A DNA stretch of 5,290 nucleotides from Bacteroidales bacterium (GTDB lineage: Bacteria; Bacteroidota; Bacteroidia; Bacteroidales; NBLH01). The notes below the pieces were generated by a model that saw only the letters and a list, made by a program, of their open reading frames with translations, was not told the DNA's origin and searched no databases. The translations under genes and the position numbers were made by a program. The stretch's first letter is position 1. Each line of letters opens with the position of its first letter. The stretch lies in the NCBI GenBank assembly GCA_027083715.1, contig JALWNR010000247.1, positions 1-5,290 of the forward strand, read 5' to 3'. Of this stretch, positions 1-5,290 are shown in pieces.

Positions 1-8
1 ACTCACTT

Positions 9-32
9 AATATATTGATAATAAATATATTG
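9..32. repeat. Tandem-like AT-rich direct repeat
   Basis: The nonamer AATATATTG occurs at 9-17 and again at 24-32, 15 bp apart. Its first eight bases are palindromic. Such short AT repeats can be operator half-sites or simply base-composition noise. The position next to the hairpin at 44-96 makes it worth recording, but no function is claimed. Confidence 0.4.
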
Positions 33-43
33 CGATGCAGCTG

Positions 44-96
44 TAACAAAAGCGGTGAACTGCGAAGCACCTCACCGAAGGTAATTTTGCGGGTTA
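44..96. repeat. Structured imperfect hairpin element, superficially attC-like
   Basis: The core is a perfect 6-bp stem, CGGTGA (53-58) with TCACCG (72-77). Inside it a symmetric 2x2 internal loop is followed by a second stem, TGC (61-63) with GCA (67-69), closed by a GAA triloop. Outside it CAAAA (47-51) can pair with TTTTG (85-89) and TAA (44-46) with TTA (94-96), with unpaired stretches on the right arm. The element therefore starts TAACAA and ends GGGTTA, similar to the outer ends of integron attC sites. However, the flanking 7-mers CTGTAAC and GTTAATA do not match the RYYYAAC/GTTRRRY core sites fully, and the arms are unequal. The nonamer TGCGATGCA at 31-39 repeats with one change as TGCGAAGCA at 61-69. 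Alternatives are a dispersed intergenic repeat or an insertion-sequence end. No integrase, transposase or second copy is in the window. Confidence 0.45.
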
Positions 97-118
97 ATAC
101 TGTTTTTGTTTAAAACTT

Positions 119-126
119 TAAATTTG
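119..126 (+). promoter_or_regulatory. Possible Bacteroidota -7 element (far upstream)
   Basis: TAAATTTG matches the Bacteroidota -7 consensus TAnnTTTG at every fixed position. No TTG lies at the expected distance of about 19-21 bases upstream; the nearest are at 106-108 (too close) and 87-89 (too far). If active it would give a leader of about 310 nt before ygfK. In AT-rich sequence such matches arise by chance, so this is weaker than its perfect match suggests. Confidence 0.2.
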
Positions 127-260
127 ATATGTTCAATTTACTGCAAAATATTATTAGTTTGTCTGCTATTTAGTGGAACTGTGCCAATATTGGATATAAG
201 ATTATTGGTGTTAATGAAAAAATATACCGTCCATTTATTAATTGGAATAACACAGATATA

Positions 261-277
261 TTTTTACGTAGTAAAAA
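261..277. repeat. 17-nt repeat, copy 1 (palindromic)
   Basis: TTTTTACGTAGTAAAAA is an inverted repeat (7-bp arms around GTA) in the non-coding region. An identical 17-mer is present inside the minus-strand gene at 5076-5092. The match stops abruptly on both sides. AT-rich composition makes chance a real possibility. Confidence 0.4.
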
Positions 278-335
278 AATATTGGGAAAATAGCCATGCC
301 AATGTCATTTAAAGTTTATTATGTGCAAAAAGTTG

Positions 336-366
336 TTGGATAGCAAAGTGCAAAATTTTCAGTTTG
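336..366 (+). promoter_or_regulatory. Candidate promoter of the ygfK homologue
   Basis: TTG at 336-338 and TCAGTTTG at 359-366 are 20 bases apart. This resembles the Bacteroidota primary-sigma promoter (-33 TTG, -7 TAnnTTTG), with one mismatch (C for A) in the -7 element. Transcription would begin near 373 and leave a leader of about 70 nt, AT-rich and without a Shine-Dalgarno sequence, as is usual in this phylum. The assignment rests on consensus matching only. Confidence 0.3.
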
Positions 367-441
367 TTTAGTCTTCCCCAAAAATCGATAAAATCAGTAT
401 TTATTATTATATTTATGCCCTTTTTTTAATAAAAATTCAAA

Positions 442-3400
442 ATGATTTCTGATAATTTCAATACAATTCCTTTAAAGGACTTATTACAAATAATTCTGAA
501 CCAAATAGAACAAAGCGATTTTGTTTTAAGCATCCCGAAAAACTTGTTTTTTTATCCGAAGGATAAAAAACATTTACAAATTACCCGTTACGGACAAATG
601 CTTGAAACCCCCATTGGGGTAGCTGCCGGACCACATACTCAAATGGCACAAAATATTGTGGCAGCATGGCTAACAGGAGCGCGCTACATTGAGTTGAAAA
701 CCATTCAAACCCTTGATGAACTGGAAATTTCAAAACCCTGTATTGATATGCAGGACGAGGGCTATAATTGTGAATGGTCGCAAGAGTTGAAAATTCATCA
801 ATCGTTTGAACAGTACCTGAATGCCTGGATTATTATCCACATTTTAAAACATAAAATGGGTATGAATACATCGCAACGCGGATTTATGTTTAACATGAGT
901 GTGGGTTATGATTATCAAGGCATACAAAATGAAAATGTACAATGGTTTTTCCGTAAAATGCAGGATGCCGGCAAAGAATTACAGCAAAAAATCAACGAAA
1001 TAAAAAATCTTTATCCTGCTGTAACAGATTTGAATATAGATAGTTGCTTGTCGGACAATATCACGCTTTCGACCATGCACGGTTGCCCGCCCGATGAAAT
1101 TGAGCAAATAGGCGAATACCTGTTGAGTGAAAAAAAACTACACACTGCCATTAAGCTAAATCCTACTTTATTGGGTAAAAAAGAATTACTGAAAATTATT
1201 GAAAATTCCGGTTTTGACACACAAGTACCCGATATTGCTTTTGAGCACGACCTGAAATATCCTGATGCGCTGAAAATAATCAAAAAATTAACACAAACAG
1301 CACTTGAAAACCGGCGTGAGTTTGGTTTAAAACTGACCAACACATTGGAAAGCCAAAACAATAAGGAGGTTTTTCCCGAAAAAGAGCAAATGATGTATGC
1401 CAGCGGTAAAGTACTGCACCCGATTTCGGTAAATGTAGCGCGCAAACTGCAAAACGATTTTGACGGTAGCCTTGATATTTCTTTTTCTGCCGGAATAGAT
1501 GCTTTTAATGTGCAAGATGTTGTTGCATGTGGCATGTATCCGGCTACGGTTTGTTCGGATATTTTAAAGCCCGGAGGATACGGAAAACTGCATCAGTATT
1601 TGGAAAATATCAGTAAAATTCCCGATATAAAAACCGGCAAAGAGTGCTTAAACACACTACATTTATATGCCGATAAAGTGTTGAAAGACAAAAAATACAA
1701 AAAATCCACCTTTAAAGACCCAAGCATTAAAACATCGCGCAAGCTAAATACTTTTGATTGCATTCATGCTCCATGTGTGGATACTTGCCCTACAAATCAA
1801 GGCATCCCCGATTATATGTACTATACCGCACAAGGTGATTTTGAAAAGGCTTTTGAGGTAATTAAACAAACCAACCCCTTTGCGGCAACTACAGGTATGG
1901 TTTGCGACCATATTTGCCAAACCAAATGCACGCGAATTAATTACGGTAGTCCTCTGCTAATCAGAGAAATAAAGCGCTTTGTTGCCGATTGGCATTATCA
2001 AAACCTGAACCCTGAATATTGCGCAGCCGATACTTTCCGCACGGAGAAAAAAGAGCTGAAAGCGGCAGTAATAGGAGCAGGACCTGCCGGATTAAGTTTT
2101 GCTTATTATCTTGCCTTAGCAGGATTTTCGGTTATGGTGTATGAAGCCGGCAGCAAACCGGGAGGGATGGCAGCGCGCGCAATTCCTCATTTTAGAATTA
2201 ATGACGAAACTTTTAATATTGATATTGCCGATATTGAAGATGCAGGGGTAAAAATCAGCTATAATCAAAAAATTGACAAAGCATATTTTGAGAAACTGCA
2301 AAAAAATAATAATTACGTTTATATTGCTGCCGGAGCACAAAAATCCCGTTCGTTTAGTATTGCAGGTAGTGATGCCGAAGGCGTTTTAGAGCCTTTGCAG
2401 TTTTTGTACGATAGCAAAGCAGGAAAAAAACTTAATTTAGGCAAGCGTGTAGCAATTATCGGTGGCGGAAATACAGCTATGGATGCCGCCCGAACCGCTA
2501 AACGTTTATTAAACAACAAAGGAGAAGTGTTTATTTTGTATCGGCGTACACGCAAACAAATGCCTGCCAATTACGAAGAAATTCAAGAAGTATTGGACGA
2601 AGGCATTGAAATAATGGAGCTGCTAAGTCCCTTATCGGTACGTGTTGAAAACGGAAAAGTAAAAGCACTACTTTGCGAAAAAATGCGGCTTGGCGAAAAA
2701 GATGCAAGTGGCAGACGCAGACCCGAACCCATTGAAGGCAGCGAGTTTGAAATTGCTGTTGATACCATTATTCCTGCTGTGGGACAAGATATTGCCATTG
2801 ATTTTACAGATACAAAATTGCTTAAAATTAAGGAAAACAGTTTTGAAACGCAAATACCCAATGTGTTTATCGGCGGCGATGCCTTAAACGGAGGTGTTTC
2901 GGTAATCGAAGCTGTAGGCAACGGACGTAAAGCGGCGCAGGAAATTATCAACAGGGAAAATATTGATTTTGATACGCAAACACACGGTTTAAAACGTCCC
3001 GAAAAATCAATCGTGGAACTGATGAGTAAAAAAGCGCAAAAAATTAACAGTGTGGCAGTAAAAGAGTTGTCTTTGGATAAGCGCAACAGTTTTGAACTGA
3101 TTAGCGAAACCCTGAGTAAAGAGGCAGCCATGCAAGAGGCATCGCGTTGTTTACTTTGCGACGAAGTTTGTAATGTGTGTACAACCGTTTGTCCCAATAC
3201 GGCTTTTCATTCATTTGAAACAGAGCCTGTTCGTTACCAAACCGTGAAAATTGATAAAAACGGAGACTTTATCGAAGATAAAATTTTTGAAATTAAACAA
3301 AAACAGCAAATTTTACACATTGCCGATTGGTGTAATCAGTGTGGCAACTGCGATACTTTTTGCCCGAGTGCAGGTGCACCATACATAGAAAAACCGCATT

Positions 3401-3675
3401 TGTATTTAGATGAAAAATATTGGCAACAGGATGGCGAAGGCTATTATTTTGACAAAAATTCAGGTGTATTGTTCTTTAAAAAAGAGAATAAAATCTATCA
3501 TTTAACCGAAGAAAATGACACTTACCTTTTTAAAAGTGATGATTTTGTGATAAAAATAAATAAAAATGATTTTGAGCCAATCAAATTTGAACTTTCAGGA
3601 CAGGAAGTTTCATTATCAATTGCCACAGAAATGAGTGTGATATTAAAAGGTGCAAAATCGTTTTACGGTATTTAA
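442..3675 (+). CDS. ygfK: YgfK-family multidomain Fe-S flavoprotein (putative 'selenate reductase' subunit / anaerobic purine-breakdown oxidoreductase)
   Basis: A cytoplasmic 1077-residue protein, slightly longer than E. coli YgfK (about 1030) and similar along its whole length. Residues about 50-385 form a dihydroorotate-dehydrogenase-like barrel: AAGPHTQ 61-67, ELKT with Lys86, HGCPP with Cys215, KLNP 238-241, TNT 299-301, KPGGYG 376-381. Next comes a GltD/DPD-type Fe-S segment with Cys440, 445, 449, 488, 492 and 496. The FAD site is GAGPAG 545-550, the NAD(P)H site GGGNTAMD 674-681, and the second FAD motif GGD 811-813. The C-terminal clusters are Cys903/906/910/913/917 and Cys964/967/970/974. 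No expected motif is missing. The family is known from E. coli, where ygfK lies with ssnA, ygfM and xdhD and is tied genetically to selenate reduction and anaerobic urate/purine degradation; its exact reaction is unsettled. I infer NAD(P)H electrons pass through FAD and Fe-S centres to an FMN barrel that reduces a heterocyclic substrate. ATG 442 is fixed by an in-frame TAA at 430-432. The gene appears monocistronic. Confidence 0.93.
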   Translation: MISDNFNTIPLKDLLQIILNQIEQSDFVLSIPKNLFFYPKDKKHLQITRYGQMLETPIGVAAGPHTQMAQNIVAAWLTGARYIELKTIQTLDELEISKPCIDMQDEGYNCEWSQELKIHQSFEQYLNAWIIIHILKHKMGMNTSQRGFMFNMSVGYDYQGIQNENVQWFFRKMQDAGKELQQKINEIKNLYPAVTDLNIDSCLSDNITLSTMHGCPPDEIEQIGEYLLSEKKLHTAIKLNPTLLGKKELLKIIENSGFDTQVPDIAFEHDLKYPDALKIIKKLTQTALENRREFGLKLTNTLESQNNKEVFPEKEQMMYASGKVLHPISVNVARKLQNDFDGSLDISFSAGIDAFNVQDVVACGMYPATVCSDILKPGGYGKLHQYLENISKIPDIKTGKECLNTLHLYADKVLKDKKYKKSTFKDPSIKTSRKLNTFDCIHAPCVDTCPTNQGIPDYMYYTAQGDFEKAFEVIKQTNPFAATTGMVCDHICQTKCTRINYGSPLLIREIKRFVADWHYQNLNPEYCAADTFRTEKKELKAAVIGAGPAGLSFAYYLALAGFSVMVYEAGSKPGGMAARAIPHFRINDETFNIDIADIEDAGVKISYNQKIDKAYFEKLQKNNNYVYIAAGAQKSRSFSIAGSDAEGVLEPLQFLYDSKAGKKLNLGKRVAIIGGGNTAMDAARTAKRLLNNKGEVFILYRRTRKQMPANYEEIQEVLDEGIEIMELLSPLSVRVENGKVKALLCEKMRLGEKDASGRRRPEPIEGSEFEIAVDTIIPAVGQDIAIDFTDTKLLKIKENSFETQIPNVFIGGDALNGGVSVIEAVGNGRKAAQEIINRENIDFDTQTHGLKRPEKSIVELMSKKAQKINSVAVKELSLDKRNSFELISETLSKEAAMQEASRCLLCDEVCNVCTTVCPNTAFHSFETEPVRYQTVKIDKNGDFIEDKIFEIKQKQQILHIADWCNQCGNCDTFCPSAGAPYIEKPHLYLDEKYWQQDGEGYYFDKNSGVLFFKKENKIYHLTEENDTYLFKSDDFVIKINKNDFEPIKFELSGQEVSLSIATEMSVILKGAKSFYGI

Positions 3676-3710
3676 ATTAAAAAGGGAGCTTTCAGCTCCC
3701 TTTTTAATTT
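3674..3710. terminator. Bidirectional intrinsic terminator
   Basis: A perfect 17-bp stem (3674-3690 with 3694-3710) closes on a TTC triloop. The GGGAGCT/AGCTCCC core is flanked by an A tract on the left and a T tract on the right, so either strand gives a GC stem followed by U residues. It starts on the last two bases of the ygfK stop codon and lies between convergent genes. It should end ygfK transcription and also stop read-through from the minus-strand pair, whose last stop codon is 75 bases away. Confidence 0.9.
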
Positions 3711-3784
3711 CTTTAAAGTACTTCTGAAACAATTTCTGTGTTGCTCTTTGAAAGTCTTAAATTTTAAGTTTATAAAAGTCTTCT

Positions 3785-4459
3785 TTATTTTTTATTTGCC
3801 GGATTTTTAGCATTCCACATTTTCCATTTTTTTGTAGCCCAAGGTTTCATATATTCCAATAATGATTGATCTTCTGGGTCAGCCATAACTATTTTGGTGT
3901 AATCTTCCAAAATTTTCCAACGGTCGTCGGATGTTCCGGATATACCCTCTTTATATTTGTATTTCATAACGTACATACCCAGCGAAGCAATAATATTTGG
4001 CTGTAAATCAAGAATAACGGGCTTTTCTAACGGAAAAAACTGTCTTACACGATAAGGTTTATTATCATAAGGATTTTTTGTAACCATTTCAGTACTTCCT
4101 TTTGCTTCTTCATATTCTTTTTCTTTTCCATAATCGGTATAAACATGTGTAAAACCTTTAAGGGTATATTTTCCTGCTTTTAGGTTTTCTTTGTAATAAA
4201 AGTTGGTCATATCTGCTAATCCTGTTGCCCACTTAAAAGGCACCAACGTACCGGTTTCATCTACCAATTCCGGTATCCACATAGACCAGTTAGCATTACC
4301 GAAAGTTTCTAATTCACCTTTATTATCAATCGCAAATTGTAATACAATCATGCTTGCATCCGGTGAGTCGGGTTTATCCACTCTTGGAAATAATCCCATA
4401 AAACTGGATAAAGAAACAATTAAAAGTAAGGCGCTTGTAAAAATAATAGCTTTTTTCAT
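3785..4459 (-). CDS. Exported protein of unknown function (224 aa)
   Basis: I do not recognise the family. Residues 1-3 are MKK, followed by a hydrophobic stretch to about residue 22 that reads as a Sec signal peptide or an N-terminal anchor. There is no cysteine anywhere, so it is not a lipoprotein and has no disulfides. The mature part looks beta-rich: MIVLQFAID 37-45, and NLKAGKYTLKGFTHVYTDYG 92-111, which has the 'L-x-x-G-x-Y-x-L-x-G-F' rhythm common in secreted Ig-like or carboxypeptidase-regulatory-like beta domains. The C-terminus is charged and tryptophan-rich (Trp181, 207, 212, 215) and probably helical. The ATG at 4459 follows an A-rich leader; another ATG ten bases upstream is out of frame. 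It lies 77 bp behind another exported, cysteine-free protein on the same strand and is probably its co-transcribed partner in the periplasm or at the cell surface. Existence as a gene is likely; any function would be a guess. Confidence 0.8.
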   Translation of the reverse strand: MKKAIIFTSALLLIVSLSSFMGLFPRVDKPDSPDASMIVLQFAIDNKGELETFGNANWSMWIPELVDETGTLVPFKWATGLADMTNFYYKENLKAGKYTLKGFTHVYTDYGKEKEYEEAKGSTEMVTKNPYDNKPYRVRQFFPLEKPVILDLQPNIIASLGMYVMKYKYKEGISGTSDDRWKILEDYTKIVMADPEDQSLLEYMKPWATKKWKMWNAKNPANKK

Positions 4460-4536
4460 AATTATTCATTTTTTGTTAAACATTGATAAAATCAGTTATA
4501 TATTATTTTTTATTTAAGATATAAAAAAACGATTGT

Positions 4537-5235
4537 TTACAACCTCATATCTCTACCAAAAATAACTTCTTCGATTTTTTTCAAATCACTTAATTCTTTT
4601 TCAATAAAAAGAGTGTGATTTACATCTTTAAGGTACTGTTTTCCTGTTTTACTCTCTCCGCTTTCGGTTCCTTTTGTTCCGTCAATATCCGAATCAAGGT
4701 AAGCAAATACAATTAAAGTCATCGGGTTTCCTTTAGTCAATTCGGCAAAAGAAACCTCTGTATCATTTTCGGTATAAAGTTTAAAATCAGGCAATTTAAA
4801 CGAGATATATTTAGTGGATAAAACATTCGGATCTTTTCCTTTAAATTTTTTCCCTTCTTTCATAACTTTTCCTTTCTTGATATAATCTTTTGTTAAATCA
4901 GAAAATTTTGTAAACTCTCCTCTTTTATTTGTGAAAAAATTTCCACCCTCAGGATAATTATCCATATCTGAGCCAATGATATTGGTAAAGGATATTAATA
5001 CTCCGTTTTTATCAAAAGCCAATGCTTGCCCTGCTTTATAATTCAACATACCTTTCGGATTTTTGTATTTTATTTTTTTTACGTAGTAAAAATCAATATC
5101 AGGAAAGCGAGCAGTATCAAAACTTTCATTTTTAGGACTTAAAAAAATTGCAATAACTTTGGGTTTGTGTTTAATTTGCCCAAATAAGTTACTTATAAAA
5201 AAAGCAAAAAATAGTATAATAGCTAATTTCTTCAT
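4537..5235 (-). CDS. Exported protein with redoxin-like, cysteine-free C-terminal segment (232 aa)
   Basis: The N-terminus is a clear Sec signal peptide: MKK, a hydrophobic core to about residue 18, then FG|Q, so cleavage is expected after Gly19 before Gln20, a pattern common in Bacteroidota. Residues about 146-183 run FKLPDFKL, then EVSFAEL, then PMTLIVFAYLDSD. This copies the opening of AhpC/TlpA-type redoxins, in which 'DF-x-L ... x-VSL-x-x-L' precedes a beta strand ending in the W-C-x-x-C active site. Here the active-site place is taken by Leu-Asp-Ser-Asp and the whole protein has no cysteine, so thiol-disulfide activity is excluded. If the resemblance is real, it is a non-catalytic thioredoxin fold; it is weak enough to be chance. 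Residues 25-135 are lysine-rich and match nothing I know. The ATG at 5235 has a 55-base A/T-rich stretch before it. The downstream gene, 77 bp away, encodes another exported cysteine-free protein. Confidence 0.8.
   Translation of the reverse strand: MKKLAIILFFAFFISNLFGQIKHKPKVIAIFLSPKNESFDTARFPDIDFYYVKKIKYKNPKGMLNYKAGQALAFDKNGVLISFTNIIGSDMDNYPEGGNFFTNKRGEFTKFSDLTKDYIKKGKVMKEGKKFKGKDPNVLSTKYISFKLPDFKLYTENDTEVSFAELTKGNPMTLIVFAYLDSDIDGTKGTESGESKTGKQYLKDVNHTLFIEKELSDLKKIEEVIFGRDMRL
5076..5092. repeat. 17-nt repeat, copy 2 (inside coding sequence)
   Basis: The same 17-mer as at 261-277, here within the exported-protein gene, where on the minus strand it encodes the Phe-Tyr-Tyr-Val-Lys stretch around residues 49-53. 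Selection on this copy is most simply explained by the protein. Confidence 0.4.
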
Positions 5236-5272
5236 AATTTATTTTAATTTTTTAAGTTAATAAGTACTAACA

Positions 5273-5280
5273 TAAACGTA
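5273..5280 (-). promoter_or_regulatory. Candidate -7 element for the minus-strand pair
   Basis: Read on the minus strand, TACGTTTA matches TAnnTTTG except for its last base. It ends 37 bases before the ATG at 5235, a usual leader length. The matching -33 TTG would lie beyond the right edge of the window, so the promoter cannot be completed here. No comparable element is evident in the 77-bp gap between the two exported-protein genes, which favours co-transcription from this one. Confidence 0.3.
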
Positions 5281-5290
5281 GTCTTATAAA

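Larger units (their letters stand above)
1..441. other. Non-coding upstream region
   Basis: This stretch holds no gene I can support. It is AT-rich except for a GC-richer block at about 31-93 that forms an imperfect hairpin. Open frames here are short, rely on TTG starts or run off the left edge, and their translations are low-complexity hydrophobic strings without a recognisable motif. The first ATG preceding the ygfK reading frame in that frame is excluded by a TAA at 430-432. The region carries two possible promoter elements (119-126 and 336-366), described separately. It may also contain the 3' end of whatever lies to the left of the window, but no gene end is recognisable. Confidence 0.6.

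Noticed and set aside
41..99. Calling a true integron attC and treating ygfK as a gene cassette
   Set aside because: The core 7-mers CTGTAAC and GTTAATA break the RYYYAAC/GTTRRRY rules, the arms are of unequal length, no second attC follows ygfK, and a 3.2-kb gene with its own promoter would be atypical for a cassette.
3..113. Frame open from the left edge to a TAA at 111-113, possibly the 3' end of a gene
   Set aside because: It runs straight through the hairpin element, its 36 residues match nothing I recognise, and another frame across the same block is also open, as expected for structured non-coding DNA.
106..312. 68-codon plus-strand frame upstream of ygfK
   Set aside because: It starts at TTG, has no ribosome-binding signal, overlaps a candidate promoter element, and its translation is a hydrophobic AT-codon string without motifs. 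Its only internal ATG (214) leaves 32 codons.
1011..1535. 174-codon minus-strand frame inside ygfK
   Set aside because: A shadow of the ygfK coding sequence; the plus-strand protein has conserved motifs throughout this interval.
2583..3197. 204-codon minus-strand frame inside ygfK
   Set aside because: Also a shadow: serine-rich, no motif, and opposite the FAD/NAD(P)H and Fe-S coding region.
3751..3782. Direct repeat AAAGTCTT (3751-3758 and 3775-3782) and the CTTAAA/TTTAAG palindrome between convergent genes
   Set aside because: Only 8 bases and a one-base centre in AT-rich DNA; not distinguishable from chance and not needed to explain termination.
4203..4517. 104-codon plus-strand frame opposite the 224-residue exported protein
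   Set aside because: It overlaps the N-terminal half and signal peptide of the minus-strand gene, ends in a run of low-complexity residues, and shows no family resemblance.

Overview
The window is AT-rich bacterial DNA with three convincing protein-coding genes. The genes have A/T-rich leaders without Shine-Dalgarno sequences. Candidate -7 promoter elements resemble the Bacteroidota TAnnTTTG consensus. Two exported proteins start with MKK-type signal peptides, one of which ends in the FG|Q cleavage pattern common in that phylum. The best guess is a member of the Bacteroidota; genus and habitat cannot be read from the window. The iron-sulfur-rich flavoenzyme fits an anaerobic or facultative lifestyle, but this is inference.

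Layout. Bases 1-441 hold no credible gene. They contain AT-rich direct repeats (9-32), a compact GC-richer imperfect hairpin (44-96) that superficially resembles an integron attC site, and a likely promoter for the next gene. Bases 442-3675 (+) encode a 1077-residue YgfK-type protein. Its order is an N-terminal dihydroorotate-dehydrogenase-like (FMN) barrel, then a GltD/DPD-type Fe-S and FAD/NAD(P)H module, then two C-terminal cysteine clusters for [4Fe-4S] centres. A perfect 17-bp hairpin with flanking A and T tracts (3674-3710) overlaps its stop codon and should terminate transcription from both sides. On the minus strand, 5235-4537 and 4459-3785 encode two cysteine-free exported proteins of similar size (232 and 224 residues), 77 bp apart and probably co-transcribed. 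The first has a C-terminal segment that looks like a redoxin domain without its cysteines; the second is unrecognised.

How the genes relate. The ygfK homologue looks like a single-gene transcription unit. It lacks the partners it has in Escherichia coli (ssnA, ygfM, xdhD and other anaerobic purine-breakdown genes), at least in this window. The convergent pair of secreted proteins is separated from it by the terminator, and nothing in the sequence links the two units functionally. No new multi-gene system is evident. The most interesting points are the orphan state and domain logic of the YgfK protein, the structured element upstream, and the cysteine-less redoxin-like secreted protein.
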